Shown: positions 8,751 through 18,543 of the stretch, piece after piece
Layout: every line of letters begins with the position of its first letter
How positions within the stretch are numbered: the first letter of the stretch is position 1
NCBI RefSeq assembly: GCF_022662305.1
Contig: NZ_JAKNQH010000001.1
Span: 496,001 to 560,000, forward strand
Source: Sphingomonas sp. BAUL-RG-20F-R05-02
GTDB lineage: Bacteria > Pseudomonadota > Alphaproteobacteria > Sphingomonadales > Sphingomonadaceae
DNA: 64,000 bases
Direction: 5' to 3'
Program-made: the position numbers and the translations under genes
Notes under the pieces: generated by a model
What the model saw: only the letters and a program-made list of their open reading frames with translations
Told to the model about the DNA's origin: nothing
The model's database searches: none

Positions 8751-9788
8751 CTACCGTTGCAGCATCCGGATGAGGAACTGGCGGATCTTGCCCGTGCGCT
8801 CGGCACTCTGCGCACCAAGGATGCCCCGCGCTGACGCTGGAAGATGATCCCCAGCTCTGGCCGCGTCCGGCGCGAAGACGAGATGATCGTACCAACTGCG
8901 CCAGGCCGCCTTTTCCGCGGCCGGAAGATCGCGCACCGCCTCGATGGCGTGGACGAGCGCCACAAACGCGGCGCCGGAGCGATGTTCCCACCAGTAATTG
9001 ACCAACACGTTGAGGCGGTCGAAGGCGCGAACATGATGCCACCAGGTCGGTGGAATGAAGATCGCGTCGCCCGGATCGAGTTCGGCAACCTGCGCATGCG
9101 CCATCGCCTCGGCGAAGCGCGGGTAGCGATCCAGATCCGGCGCATCGGGATCGACCATGCTCGACGGCGGCCCGGCCATCGTGTTGTCGAGCGGTCCGAC
9201 ATACAGGTTGGCGAGCTGCTCTGGCGGGAAAAGCGTGAAGCGGCGCCGGCCTGCGACGACACAGGCGATGTTGATCGACGTGTCGTAGTGCGTCGCGATC
9301 CGCGTTGCGTTGCCGATCCACAGTCGCGCCGGCGCACCGATGCCAAGCCCCAGCGGATTCGCATCCTCCCAGCCGGGCAGATGCTCGGGTGCCGTCGCCG
9401 CATTCGCATACAGCGTGTGTGGGCGCTCCGCAGCATCCTCGGAGAAGCGCAGCAGTTCGGCGACCAGCGTGCCGATCGGAACTTGCTGGCGATGGAAGTT
9501 GAACCCGCTCAGCGTGTCGTCTGCGTAGAAGAAACGCCCGTTCGCTTGCGGTGGCGCGATCAGCACTTCAAGCGGCCTGCCTCCGGAGCCGAACCCTGCG
9601 AGGTAACCCGCCATCGCACGATCGCCGTCTCGGCCGCTAGCGACCGCCGGCCAATGATCGACCTGGCCGCGCAGGACGACCGGCTGGAAGGTATTGACCA
9701 CCTCCCGCGCAAAGGTCGCCGCGTCGACCGCCGAGCGTTCGGAAATCGGTGTAGTCACAGGATGGGCGCCGCGAACATCGTCCGCCAC
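8751..9788 (-). CDS. Second cupin-like (JmjC/cupin_8) domain protein
   Basis: 345 aa paralogue of the preceding gene on the opposite strand; the two converge with 22 bp between stops. The iron motif reads ATHYDTSINI (HxD) and the distal histidine is in IPPTWWHHV; GRRRFTLFPPEQLANLYVGP and a PDAPDLDRYPRFAEAMAHA block are nearly identical in both proteins. The pair probably arose by duplication. The first 12 residues are poorly conserved in kind, so a start slightly downstream is possible. Confidence 0.86.
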   Translation of the reverse strand: MADDVRGAHPVTTPISERSAVDAATFAREVVNTFQPVVLRGQVDHWPAVASGRDGDRAMAGYLAGFGSGGRPLEVLIAPPQANGRFFYADDTLSGFNFHRQQVPIGTLVAELLRFSEDAAERPHTLYANAATAPEHLPGWEDANPLGLGIGAPARLWIGNATRIATHYDTSINIACVVAGRRRFTLFPPEQLANLYVGPLDNTMAGPPSSMVDPDAPDLDRYPRFAEAMAHAQVAELDPGDAIFIPPTWWHHVRAFDRLNVLVNYWWEHRSGAAFVALVHAIEAVRDLPAAEKAAWRSWYDHLVFAPDAARAGDHLPASARGILGAQSAERTGKIRQFLIRMLQR

Positions 9789-9856
9789 GCTAGCTGGATG
9801 TGACGCAAAGCAACAGTGGCTCAGCGCGATCAGCCCGCATTTCGCCGTACCGACGT

Positions 9857-9906
9857 TTAACGGTGCGGATTGACAGGATGCGCCCGGTACAGTGTGATAC
9901 CGTTAA
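9857..9906. promoter_or_regulatory. Inverted repeat TTAACGGT...ACCGTTAA around a candidate promoter
   Basis: Perfect 8-bp arms at 9857-9864 and 9899-9906 (42 bp apart) flank a TTGACA at 9870-9875 followed 17 bp later by TGTGAT (9893-9898). This would be the promoter of the deacetylase with an operator spanning it. The -35 is consensus, the -10 weak; the regulatory role is inferred. Confidence 0.35.
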
Positions 9907-9957
9907 CATTATCGCTATCGCATCCACGGAAGATAGTCGAAGCAGCAGGAGAGTTTT

Positions 9958-10911
9958 ATGCGCGGGTGGACAATTCCGGTTGTGACGGCGCTGGCGCTTT
10001 TGGCTGGATGGGGTGTGGCCGCACCGCTCAGCAATGCCGCACCACGACCATCGATTCAGCATAAGTTACCTGCCCGCCCGCTTATCGCGCTGACGTTCGA
10101 CGACTTGCCTGCGCATGGCCCATTACCTCAGGGGGGCGACCGGCTCGTAATCGGCAAGACCATCATCGCCGCGCTCGCCGCGCATCATGCGCCGGCGTTC
10201 GGCTTTATGAACGCGAGCTTCGGCGCAGGCGATCCCAATGCGCCGAAAGTGCTTGCCGCCTGGCGTGCAGCCGGGCTGCCGATCGGCAATCACACGTTCG
10301 GCCATGTCAATCTCGACACAGTAGGAGCAGACGCCTTCCTGGCGGACGTGGCGCGCAACGAACCAGCGCTGTCGGCGGTCGCGGGTGGCGCCGACTGGCA
10401 CTGGTTCCGCTACCCGTTTCTTGTCGAGGGGCAGTCGGACACGGTGCGCGAGGCTGTGCGCGCTGGGCTGCGCGACCGTGGGTATCGCATTGCCGCCGTC
10501 ACGATGAGCTTTGGCGATTACGCCTGGAACGATGCCTTCGCGCGCTGCACCGCGCACCATGACGAGCCGGCGATCGCCGCACTGGAAACGAGCTACCTCG
10601 CAGCAGCGCGCACCCAGGCACAACGATCCCGCGATCTCGCACAGGCGGCGCTCGGCCATGATATCCCGTACGTCCTGCTGATGCATCTCGGCGCGTTCGA
10701 CGCCCGGATGCTGCCACGACTGCTGAACCTGTACGAGCAGATGGGCTTCGGCTTCACGACTTTGCCCGCGGCGGAAGCTGACCCCTTCTATCGCGCGGCC
10801 CGCGATCTGACGATCCCAGGGCCGACAGCGACCCTGGAAGCAGCGGCGCGTGCAAAGAACTTGCCCATCCCTGCCAACGCGCCGGTTCCGGCTGCCTCCG
10901 TGTGCGCATGA
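9958..10911 (+). CDS. Polysaccharide deacetylase family protein (NodB-type), exported
   Basis: 317 aa carbohydrate esterase 4 fold. An N-terminal hydrophobic segment (residues 5-22) serves as signal peptide. LIALTFDDLP near 42 holds the catalytic/metal Asp pair and NHTFGHVNLDT near 117 supplies the HxxxH-type metal ligands, both standard NodB motifs. It should remove N- or O-acetyl groups from a periplasmic or surface polysaccharide with a divalent metal. AGGAGAG precedes the ATG by six bases. It stands alone, flanked by a minus-strand cupin gene and a minus-strand hypothetical gene. Confidence 0.85.
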   Translation: MRGWTIPVVTALALLAGWGVAAPLSNAAPRPSIQHKLPARPLIALTFDDLPAHGPLPQGGDRLVIGKTIIAALAAHHAPAFGFMNASFGAGDPNAPKVLAAWRAAGLPIGNHTFGHVNLDTVGADAFLADVARNEPALSAVAGGADWHWFRYPFLVEGQSDTVREAVRAGLRDRGYRIAAVTMSFGDYAWNDAFARCTAHHDEPAIAALETSYLAAARTQAQRSRDLAQAALGHDIPYVLLMHLGAFDARMLPRLLNLYEQMGFGFTTLPAAEADPFYRAARDLTIPGPTATLEAAARAKNLPIPANAPVPAASVCA

Positions 10912-11127
10912 TGGCGCGCGGCTCATATTCACATCGGGATCGTTGGATCAACGCCAAGAGCGGTCATGCGTAACCCCAGCCATATCAACAACACGTCGCG
11001 CGTGAAACGATGCGCCATGTCGAAGCATCGGTAACGCCCGAGGGTGAAACCCTCCGCACATGGTCAGCCGAGTCCGTGCGATCACACGCGGATGTGTCAC
11101 TTCACTCGGCCGTCGCCTTGCTCCCGA

Positions 11128-11436
11128 TCACTCTTGCGGTGCGCCGAACGACAGTTCTTCCGCTGAGCCGACTTCCTGATCGCCGGCGAACAGTCGGTCC
11201 AATCGGCTTCGCACGTCGCGTCGATAGTTTTTCGATGCCATGGCGCGCGTCGCCGACACCGAAACCTGATCGGCGATCGCGTCCTTGATCCGCTCGAGCG
11301 CGGCCTCCTCAAGCACGTTCGCGCGGCGCAGTTCGATACACAGCTGCACAAGGCCGATCGCCGTCGCGTGGGCGCGCAGCTCGACGTTGGTAAGCTCCCA
11401 GTGCAGCCGTTTCTGCTGGTCGTAAGACGTTGACAT
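11128..11436 (-). CDS. Hypothetical 102-aa protein
   Basis: No family recognised. The protein is charged and predicted helical throughout, with no signal peptide or membrane segment. A GGAGAGGGAA ribosome-binding site lies six bases upstream of the ATG, which is strong evidence that it is a real gene. It is followed by about 216 bp without a gene before the deacetylase stop and lies 100 bp downstream of the efflux operon in the same direction, but separated from it. Confidence 0.6.
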   Translation of the reverse strand: MSTSYDQQKRLHWELTNVELRAHATAIGLVQLCIELRRANVLEEAALERIKDAIADQVSVSATRAMASKNYRRDVRSRLDRLFAGDQEVGSAEELSFGAPQE

Positions 11437-11536
11437 ACTGTTTCCCTCTCCAGCGCGATCGTAGGCGCTGAAGAGCAGTTTACGCCACCCCTGGCATGCA
11501 ACTCAAGCGCAGAGGCTTCTTACCGGCAGGCCCGGC

Positions 11537-13138
11537 TTACCGTCTGAGAGGGTCGCGGGCAGCAGGATCATCCCCTTCGAGTCCACCGCCCAACGAGCGG
11601 TACAGTTCGACGAGATTACTCTCTCTGTTCAGCCGTGTGGTGACCAGTTGCTGCTGCGCGGCATAGGCGGTGCGCTGGGAATCGAGCGTGTTGAGGAAGG
11701 ATTCCACGCCGGCGCGATAGCGCGCATCCGAAATCCGCAGGGCTGCTGTCGCGGCATTTACGCGCGCAGTCTGCGCCGACACCTGCTCATCAATCGTGCC
11801 GCGTTGCGCGAGGGCATCAGCAACCTCGCGAAACGCGGTCTGCACTGCCCGCTCGTACGTCGCGACCGCAGCCTGCTGTTGCGCTTCGGCGGATCGTAGA
11901 TTGCCGCGTCGGCGCCCCCCATCGAAGATCGGCAACGCGATCGACGGGGCACCGGTATATGTGAAGCTGCCACCAGCGAAGAGGCCGCTGAGCGCAGTGC
12001 TGATCGTGCCGACCGTCGCGGTAAGCGAGATGGTTGGGAACAACGCTGCGCGCGCCGCGCCGATATTGGCGTTCTGCGCGACCAGCTGGTGCTCGGCCTG
12101 CAACACGTCGGGCCGGCGCAACAGCACGTCAGAGGAGATACCGCCCGGAAGCACATTGAGAGCGGAATCACCGCTGCCAAGCCCCTGTGGAAGCAAGTCG
12201 GGTCCGATCGGCGCCCCGACCAGAAGGTCAAGCGCGTTCTTGTCCTGTGCCAGCCGCGTCTTCAGCACCGCAATGTCGTTGCGGGCGGTCTGGTAGGTGG
12301 TTTCCGCCTGCCGCGCTTCGAGCTCCGAAGCGACACCGATGCGGAACTGCGCACGCGTCAATTCGAGCGACTGCTGGAATGACGTCAGCGATTGCTGCGA
12401 GATCCTGAGTTGGTCCTGATCGGACGCGAACGTCATCCACGCCGTCGCAATCTCGGCGATCAGGCTGATGCGCGTGGCGCGTTGCGCGGCCTCGGTCGCG
12501 AAATACTGTTCCAGCGCGGCGCGGCTGAGATTGCGCACCCGCCCGAACAAATCCACCTCGTATGCGGACACGCCGGCGTTCAGCGAGTAAAACTGAAGAT
12601 CGGACGATCCCGACCCAATCGCCGCGCCAGTTCCGACGCCGGCCCCGGTCCCGGTCCCTGCACCGGTCCCGGTACCAACTCCGGTACCGGTGCCCGTGCC
12701 CGTGCCCGTGCCCGTGCCAACCCCGGTACCCGTTCCGGTTCCCGCCCCGCCACTCGCGGCCCCGCCCAACGCGCCGGCCGCACCTTGGACGTTGTTGGTG
12801 TACGTCGCCGAACCGGACAACGCCACGGTCGGTAACAGATCGGCACGCTGGATCCGATACTGTGCGCGCGCCTGTAGCACGTTCGCCGCTGCGATACGAA
12901 GATCGCGGTTATTCTCCAGACCCAGCGCAATCGTGCTGCGAAGGCGATCGTCGGTAAAGAACGCGCGCCAGCCGATCTTGGTGACGTCGGGCGCGTCGGT
13001 TTCCGCTGCGGGGTAGACACCCCCGGCCGGCAGTGCCGCGGGTACTTCACCGACAGGGCGGACATATTTCGGCGCCAAGTTACAACCGGCGAGCGCAGTG
13101 GCCGCAAGCAGGCCGAGGATGCATTTGCTCTTCATCAC
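11537..13138 (-). CDS. RND efflux outer-membrane factor (NodT/OprM family lipoprotein)
   Basis: 533 aa TolC-type outer-membrane channel, last gene of the RND operon. Lipobox LAGC with Cys19 predicts a lipoprotein. TolC-family repeats are recognisable (ALSGSATYTN, AYEVDLFGRVRN, LLRRPDVLQAEHQLVAQNANIGAARAA region, DGGRRRGN). The protein is longer than usual because a Gly-Thr repeat of about 40 residues (131-171) is inserted between the first two barrel strands. It starts four bases after the pump stop (13142), so the two are likely cotranscribed. Confidence 0.92.
   Translation of the reverse strand: MMKSKCILGLLAATALAGCNLAPKYVRPVGEVPAALPAGGVYPAAETDAPDVTKIGWRAFFTDDRLRSTIALGLENNRDLRIAAANVLQARAQYRIQRADLLPTVALSGSATYTNNVQGAAGALGGAASGGAGTGTGTGVGTGTGTGTGTGTGVGTGTGAGTGTGAGVGTGAAIGSGSSDLQFYSLNAGVSAYEVDLFGRVRNLSRAALEQYFATEAAQRATRISLIAEIATAWMTFASDQDQLRISQQSLTSFQQSLELTRAQFRIGVASELEARQAETTYQTARNDIAVLKTRLAQDKNALDLLVGAPIGPDLLPQGLGSGDSALNVLPGGISSDVLLRRPDVLQAEHQLVAQNANIGAARAALFPTISLTATVGTISTALSGLFAGGSFTYTGAPSIALPIFDGGRRRGNLRSAEAQQQAAVATYERAVQTAFREVADALAQRGTIDEQVSAQTARVNAATAALRISDARYRAGVESFLNTLDSQRTAYAAQQQLVTTRLNRESNLVELYRSLGGGLEGDDPAARDPLRR
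12626..12748 (-). repeat. In-frame hexanucleotide repeat encoding (Gly-Thr)n in the efflux channel
   Basis: Codes for residues 131-171 of the outer-membrane factor, almost purely alternating Gly and Thr with a few Val or Ala. The core, 12691-12718, is a perfect tandem repeat of TGCCCG on the plus strand (4.7 copies); the rest is degenerate six-base units. Because the unit is six bases, slippage changes length without shifting frame. By homology the segment lies in the extracellular loop between the first two barrel strands. Confidence 0.85.
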
Positions 13139-13141
13139 AAC

Positions 13142-16100
13142 TCAGGCTCCCTGCGGGGTGGGGGTCGCCCCACGCTCGCCGTCATCATGCCGTCCGTCAT
13201 CACCGTGCCGGCGGTCCGCTACGTCGTCTTTTGTCTGATCGCCTTTGTGGAACAGGCTCAGCACCACCACAAAGAACATCGGCACGAAGAAGATCGCGAG
13301 GATCGTCGCCGACAGCATGCCGCCGACCACCGCGCGACCGATCGCATTCTGTCCGCCCGCACCCGCGCCGTTCGCGATCGCCAGCGGGAACACGCCGAAG
13401 ATGAACGCGAGACTGGTCATCAGGATCGGCCGCAGCCGCAGCTTCGCCGCCTCGATCGCCGCGTCGAACGGCGCCAACCCCTCACGCATCTTCTCCTCGG
13501 CGAATTCAACGATCAGGATCGCGTTCTTCGCCGACACGCCAATCGTGGTGATGAGACCGACCTGAAGGTAGATGTCATTGTTCAGTCCGGTGAGGAACGC
13601 CGCCAGCAGCGCGCCAACGACGCCCAGCGGCACCACCAGCATCACCGAGATCGGCACCGACCAGCTTTCGTACAGCGCGGCAAGGCAGAGGAACACGATC
13701 AGTAGAGACAGACCGTAGAGCGCCGGCGCCTGACCACCCGAAAGCTGCTCCTCGTAGCTGAGCCCGGTCCAGTCGAGCCGTGTGCCCGGCGGGAGCTTGG
13801 CCTGCATGTCCTGCATCGCCTTGAGGGCCGCGCCCGACGAGACGCCGGGTGCCGGCGCGCCGAGGATCTCCATTGAAGGCTGACCGTTGTAGCGAGTCAA
13901 CTGCATCGGCCCCTGCCGCCAGGAGAGGTTGGAGAAGGCGGTGAACGGCGCCATGGTGCCACTCGATCCGCGCACGAACAGATCGCCAAGATCCTCAGGT
14001 GCCATGCGATAGGGCGCATCGGCCTGGATGTAGACCCGCTTGACGCGGCCACGGTCGATGAAGTCGTTGACATAGGCACCGCCCCACGCGGTCGAGATGG
14101 TGTTGTTCACCGTTGCGAGATCGAGCCCGAGTGCACCTGCCTTGTCCTGGTCGATATCGACCTTGAGCTGCGGCGCATCGTCCAGCGCGTTCGGACGGAC
14201 GCCGACCAGCGACTTGTTCTGCGATGCCATGCCGAGCAACTGGTTGCGCGCGGCCAGCAGCTTGGCATGGCCAAGCCCGCCCTCGTCGACCAGCTGGAGG
14301 TCGAAGCCGGTCGCATTGCCCAGCTCCTGCACAGCCGGCGGGATGACCGCGAAGATCAGCCCGTCCTTGTAGCTCGAGAACACGCCCATTGCGCGCGCAA
14401 CCACAGCTTGCGCCTTGTTCTTGGCGCCCGGACGATCCTTCCATTCCTTCATCGGCATGAAAGCGATGCCGGTATTCTGCCCGGTACCCGCAAAGCTGAA
14501 GCCATTGATGGTGTACACACCGCGGATCGCGTCGCCGGCATCGCGCAGGAAGTGGTCGCGGACCAGGTCCAGCCCCTTCTGGGTGCGTGCGGTGGTGGAT
14601 CCTGCCGGCCCCTGCACCAGCGCGATCATCACACCCTGGTCCTCATCGGGCAGGAACCCGGTCGGCAGGCGCGCGAACAGGAGCACCATACCCGCGATGA
14701 TCAACGCATAGGCGATCAGCGAACGGCCCCAGCGGCGCGTGGTCGAGCGTACACCGGTTTCATAGCGTGCCCGGCCCCGGTCGAATTTATCATTGAACCA
14801 GCGGAAGAACTTCGCGAGCGGCCCCGTGCCCGCGTGCTTGTTCGGATCATGCGGTTTCAGGATCGTCGCACACAATGCCGGCGTCAGGATCAACGCGACT
14901 GCGATCGACAGCACCATCGCCGAGACGATCGTGATCGAGAACTGACGGTAGATCACGCCGGTCGATCCGCCGAAGAACGCCATCGGCAGGAACACAGCCG
15001 ACAGCACTAGCGCGATGCCGATCAACGCGCCGGTGATCTCGTCCATCGATTTACGCGCCGCTTCCTTCGGCGACAGATGCTCGGTCGTTATCAATCGCTC
15101 GACGTTCTCCACGACGACGATCGCGTCGTCGACGAGCAGACCGATCGCCAGCACCATGCCGAACAGCGTGAGCGTGTTGATCGAATAGCCAAACGCGGCG
15201 AGCACCGCGAACGTGCCGGTCAGAACCACCGGCACCGCAATGGTCGGGATCAGCGTCGCGCGAAAATTCTGGAGGAACAGGAACATGACGAGGAAGACGA
15301 GGACGACCGCCTCGAACAACGTCTCGATCACCTGTTCGATCGAGAGGCGAACGAACGGCGACGTATCGTACGGGAAGATGACCTTCACGTCGGGCGGAAA
15401 CTGCTTGGCGAGTTCGGTAACCCGCTCCTTGACCGCGACGACCGTGTTGAGCGCGTTGGCCCCCGGCGCCAGCTTGACCGCGATGCCGGAGGCGGGCTTC
15501 CCGTTCCACTCCGCGGAGAAGCCGTAATTCTCGGCGCCGATCGCGACGCGCGCGACATCACCCAGCCGCACAACGGACCCATCGGTGTTCGTCTTCAGTC
15601 GGATCTTCGCGAATTCCGCCGGCGAGGTCAGCCGCGACGAGACGGAGACCGTCGCGTTCAGCATCTGCTCCTTGGGGGCGGGCTGCGCGCCGATCTGCCC
15701 GGCCGATATCTGCGCGTTCTGCGCCGTCACCGCGTTGGTCACGTCGGTCATGGTAAGCGCGTAATTGTTGAGCTTCAGCGGGTCGACCCAGATGCGCATC
15801 GCATATTGCGACCCGAAGATCTGCGTGTCGCCGACGCCGGTCACGCGGGCGAGCGGGTCCTGAATCTTGGAGGCGACGATATCGGCGAGATCGTCGGCGT
15901 CGTGCTGGCCATTTTCGGAATACAGGCCGACGAAGAGCAGGATGTTCTGCGTGGCCTTGGCGACGATGATGCCCTGGCGCTGCACTTCCTGCGGCAACAG
16001 CGGCGTCGCCGCCTGCAACTTGTTCTGGACCTGGACCTGCGCGATATCAGGATTCGTGCCCTGTTCGAACGTGATCGTGATCGTGACCGTGCCGGCCGAC

Positions 16101-16348
16101 GACGACGATGACGAGAAATAGCGCAGGTGGTCGAGGCCCTTGAGCTGCTGCTCGATGATCTGCGTGGTCGTATTTTCGAGGGTCTGCGCGTCGGCACCTG
16201 GATAGGTCGCGGTTATCGATACGGCGGGCGGCGCGATCGCCGGGAATTGTGCGATCGGCAACGTGCGGACCGCCAGCAGACCGGCGATGACGATCATCAC
16301 CGCCAGCACATAGGCGAAGATCGGGCGATCGATGAAATAGCGTGACAT
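13142..16348 (-). CDS. RND multidrug efflux pump, HAE1 (AcrB/MexB) family
   Basis: 1068 aa inner-membrane proton antiporter that exports hydrophobic or amphiphilic compounds. The start [17 protein letters not shown] is the canonical first transmembrane helix. The proton-relay aspartates are in [16 protein letters not shown] (TM4), and the matching lysine of TM10 in [16 protein letters not shown]. Length and twelve hydrophobic helices fit the family. The C-terminal tail is Asp/His-rich. The gene lies six bases downstream of the adaptor and directly upstream of the channel gene. Substrate range cannot be inferred from sequence. Confidence 0.95.
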   Translation of the reverse strand: MSRYFIDRPIFAYVLAVMIVIAGLLAVRTLPIAQFPAIAPPAVSITATYPGADAQTLENTTTQIIEQQLKGLDHLRYFSSSSSSAGTVTITITFEQGTNPDIAQVQVQNKLQAATPLLPQEVQRQGIIVAKATQNILLFVGLYSENGQHDADDLADIVASKIQDPLARVTGVGDTQIFGSQYAMRIWVDPLKLNNYALTMTDVTNAVTAQNAQISAGQIGAQPAPKEQMLNATVSVSSRLTSPAEFAKIRLKTNTDGSVVRLGDVARVAIGAENYGFSAEWNGKPASGIAVKLAPGANALNTVVAVKERVTELAKQFPPDVKVIFPYDTSPFVRLSIEQVIETLFEAVVLVFLVMFLFLQNFRATLIPTIAVPVVLTGTFAVLAAFGYSINTLTLFGMVLAIGLLVDDAIVVVENVERLITTEHLSPKEAARKSMDEITGALIGIALVLSAVFLPMAFFGGSTGVIYRQFSITIVSAMVLSIAVALILTPALCATILKPHDPNKHAGTGPLAKFFRWFNDKFDRGRARYETGVRSTTRRWGRSLIAYALIIAGMVLLFARLPTGFLPDEDQGVMIALVQGPAGSTTARTQKGLDLVRDHFLRDAGDAIRGVYTINGFSFAGTGQNTGIAFMPMKEWKDRPGAKNKAQAVVARAMGVFSSYKDGLIFAVIPPAVQELGNATGFDLQLVDEGGLGHAKLLAARNQLLGMASQNKSLVGVRPNALDDAPQLKVDIDQDKAGALGLDLATVNNTISTAWGGAYVNDFIDRGRVKRVYIQADAPYRMAPEDLGDLFVRGSSGTMAPFTAFSNLSWRQGPMQLTRYNGQPSMEILGAPAPGVSSGAALKAMQDMQAKLPPGTRLDWTGLSYEEQLSGGQAPALYGLSLLIVFLCLAALYESWSVPISVMLVVPLGVVGALLAAFLTGLNNDIYLQVGLITTIGVSAKNAILIVEFAEEKMREGLAPFDAAIEAAKLRLRPILMTSLAFIFGVFPLAIANGAGAGGQNAIGRAVVGGMLSATILAIFFVPMFFVVVLSLFHKGDQTKDDVADRRHGDDGRHDDGERGATPTPQGA

Positions 16349-16354
16349 GGCTGT

Positions 16355-17542
16355 TTATTTCGCCTGCGTCTTGGCCGCACCCGCTGGCGGCTGCACAGCC
16401 GCGGGCTTGGCATTGGGATCCCACGGCTTGCCCTGTACGGGCATACCGGGACGCAGCAGCATGCCGCCTTCGACGATGATCTTGTCGCCGGGCTTCAGCC
16501 CGCCCGTCACGATCCAGTTGTCGCCGCTGGTGCGGTTGGACTGTATCGAACGCACCTCGACCTTGTTGCCCGCACCGATGACCATGACGGTCGGCTCGCC
16601 CTTCTCGTCGCGGCTGACTGCGCGCTGCGGAACGAGCATTGCGTTGGCCCGAGTTCCCTCCGCCAAGGACGCACGGACGAACATGCCCGGCAGAAGCAGG
16701 CCGTTGGGATTCGGGAACAACGCGCGGATGATCTGCGACCCAGTCGTCGGGTCGACCGTGACGTCGGCGAAGCGCAGCGTCCCCGTCGACCCATAGTCGC
16801 TGCCGTCTTCCAGCTTCAGCGTGACCTTTGCATTGCCGTCGCGGGTCAACTGCCCGCTGATGATCTGTTGGCGCAGCTTCAGCAGGTCGGCACTCGACTC
16901 CTGAATGTCGACGTAGACCGGGTCGATCCGCTGGATCGTTGCCAGCGGGTTCGCCTGCGATGCGGATACCAGTGCGCCGGTGGTGAACAGCGAGCGGCCG
17001 ATCCGGCCGGTGATCGGCGCGCGAATAGTAGTGCGGCCAAGGTCGATCTGCGCTGTCCGAAGCGCCGCCTGCTGCGCGGCTACATCGGCCCGCGCCTGCG
17101 CCGCGCTGGTCTGCGCATTCTCATATTCCTGGCGGGCGATCGCGTTGATCTTGACCAGTTCGCCGTACCGGCGGGCAAGCGCCGCGCTGGATGCGATACC
17201 CGACTGGGCGCGGGTCAACGCGGCGCGGGCACTGGCGACCTGCGCCTGATACGGCGACGGATCGATCCGGTACAACGGCTGCCCCTTGTGGACCACATCC
17301 CCTTCGACGAACAGCCGGTCGAGCACCAGCCCGTTTACCTGCGGCCGCACCTCCGACGTCTCGAACGCGGTCGTGCGGCCGGGCAACTCCGTGGTCAGCG
17401 TCACCGGCGCCTCGCGCGCAACGACATAGCCGACGCTGGGTGGGCCTTGCGGAGCCTGCTGCTGCTTGCCACCGCCACACGCCGAAAGGGCGAGCAAAGC
17501 GCTGGATGCCAACACACAGCTCATCAGCCGCTTGGAGACCAT
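16355..17542 (-). CDS. RND efflux adaptor (membrane fusion protein, AcrA/MexA type)
   Basis: 395 aa periplasmic adaptor bridging pump and outer-membrane channel. The start at 17542 gives a lipoprotein signal with lipobox ALSAC (Cys22) and is preceded by GCGGGAA; an upstream in-frame start at 17614 would place an implausible leader before the signal. Visible parts: lipoyl half-motif (EGDVVHKGQPLYRIDPSPYQ), the long coiled-coil hairpin, and the second lipoyl half (TIRAPITGRIGRS). First gene of the operon, divergent from a TetR-type regulator. Confidence 0.93.
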   Translation of the reverse strand: MVSKRLMSCVLASSALLALSACGGGKQQQAPQGPPSVGYVVAREAPVTLTTELPGRTTAFETSEVRPQVNGLVLDRLFVEGDVVHKGQPLYRIDPSPYQAQVASARAALTRAQSGIASSAALARRYGELVKINAIARQEYENAQTSAAQARADVAAQQAALRTAQIDLGRTTIRAPITGRIGRSLFTTGALVSASQANPLATIQRIDPVYVDIQESSADLLKLRQQIISGQLTRDGNAKVTLKLEDGSDYGSTGTLRFADVTVDPTTGSQIIRALFPNPNGLLLPGMFVRASLAEGTRANAMLVPQRAVSRDEKGEPTVMVIGAGNKVEVRSIQSNRTSGDNWIVTGGLKPGDKIIVEGGMLLRPGMPVQGKPWDPNAKPAAVQPPAGAAKTQAK

Positions 17543-17570
17543 AGAATTTCCCGCTTGAAAAAAAGAAAGA

Positions 17571-17582
17571 GAGCGATCACTC
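17571..17582. promoter_or_regulatory. Near-palindrome between efflux adaptor and TetR gene
   Basis: GAGCGATCACTC is a palindrome at 10 of 12 positions in the divergent promoter. It is a plausible operator for the TetR-type repressor, by position only. Confidence 0.3.
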
Positions 17583-17586
17583 ACGA

Positions 17587-18237
17587 ATGCAGCCGTTAGT
17601 CGCGTCGTGCGCATGCGTCAACAAGCTCCAGAAAGGCCGTGAATTGCCGTTTGCCGAATGCCTCTCGTTAACACGTGCTGAGTTGCGTCGGCAAAACATC
17701 AAACAGGTCGCGCGAAGATTGTTCGTGGAACATGGCTTCCATCGGACAGGTATCGCATTGATCGCAAAGACTTCTGGCGTCGCGGTTCAACAATTGTATC
17801 GAGACTTCCCCGCCAAAGAAGACATCATTGCTGCGATCGTAGAAGAGGATTGTGGCAGATTTGCGAATCTGGCCGCTCTTGAACTGGCATTAGCGCAAGA
17901 GGATCGAGAAGCAGTACGGAACTGGCTGATTTCGGCAGTAACAAGGTGCGATCCTGAAGGAGATCGCCTGTTTCTCGAAATCGCCGCCGAAGCCGCACGT
18001 AATGAACGCATTCGATCTATTTTTTCAAATGTTCGAACCGCAATGATTTCGAATATGAGCAGGGCGTTTGCTGGCTTGACAGGCCATTCGGTTGCGCTCG
18101 ACCATCATCGGATGCTTGCGGAGTCGCTACTTATTGCTTCGATGGGTTCGGTATGTGTCCGGGCCCTGCACGGCTACGAGTCTCCTGACTCAAGCATCAA
18201 ATTAATATCCTGCCTGATCGACGGAGAAGTGCGGTAA
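17587..18237 (+). CDS. TetR-family transcriptional regulator of the efflux operon
   Basis: 216 aa from the ATG at 17587. The helix-turn-helix region occupies roughly residues 30-78 (KQVARRLFVEHGFHRTGIA, GVAVQQLYRDFPAKEDII), as in TetR/AcrR repressors, followed by an all-helical ligand domain. An in-frame TTG at 17642 preceded by AGAAAGG would remove an unconserved leader and may be the true start. Divergent from the RND operon, so probably its ligand-responsive repressor. The gene is visibly more AT-rich than its surroundings, with codons such as TTA, ATA and AAT, suggesting a separate origin from the operon it controls. Confidence 0.88.
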   Translation: MQPLVASCACVNKLQKGRELPFAECLSLTRAELRRQNIKQVARRLFVEHGFHRTGIALIAKTSGVAVQQLYRDFPAKEDIIAAIVEEDCGRFANLAALELALAQEDREAVRNWLISAVTRCDPEGDRLFLEIAAEAARNERIRSIFSNVRTAMISNMSRAFAGLTGHSVALDHHRMLAESLLIASMGSVCVRALHGYESPDSSIKLISCLIDGEVR

Positions 18238-18381
18238 GGCTCACGTCATGCGTGATTGCCGAAAGCCGCTGCCTTCGAAAAACAGCCGATTACGAAAAGA
18301 GCGTGCGGCAGATTAAGTTTTGCCAAGCGATCAGCGCCCGCAAAGCTTTACAGACGCAAATGACGCGTATGCGCAATCACC

Positions 18382-18543
18382 TCAGTTCCTGCCAGCCTCC
18401 GTCAAGGCGTTCGTGATCATGGCGGCGATCGTCTCCTCGGCGCGCGCGCGAGTGCTCTGATCCTTGGAGGTGAGGTCGTGCCGCACCCATTCCGGGAGCC
18501 GTGCGATAACTGCCATCGTGGTAGCTTGGAGTGTCTCGTTCAT
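18382..18543 (-). CDS. Small hypothetical protein (DUF6771-like)
   Basis: 53 aa from the ATG at 18543: an N-terminal helix with MAVIARLPEWVRHDL, then SKDQSTRARAEETIAAMI. It resembles a short sphingomonad family that I recall as DUF6771; function unknown. A longer in-frame start at 18681 exists, but the added residues look non-coding. No clear ribosome-binding site. It is isolated between the TetR gene and a 360-bp gap. Confidence 0.5.
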   Translation of the reverse strand: MNETLQATTMAVIARLPEWVRHDLTSKDQSTRARAEETIAAMITNALTEAGRN

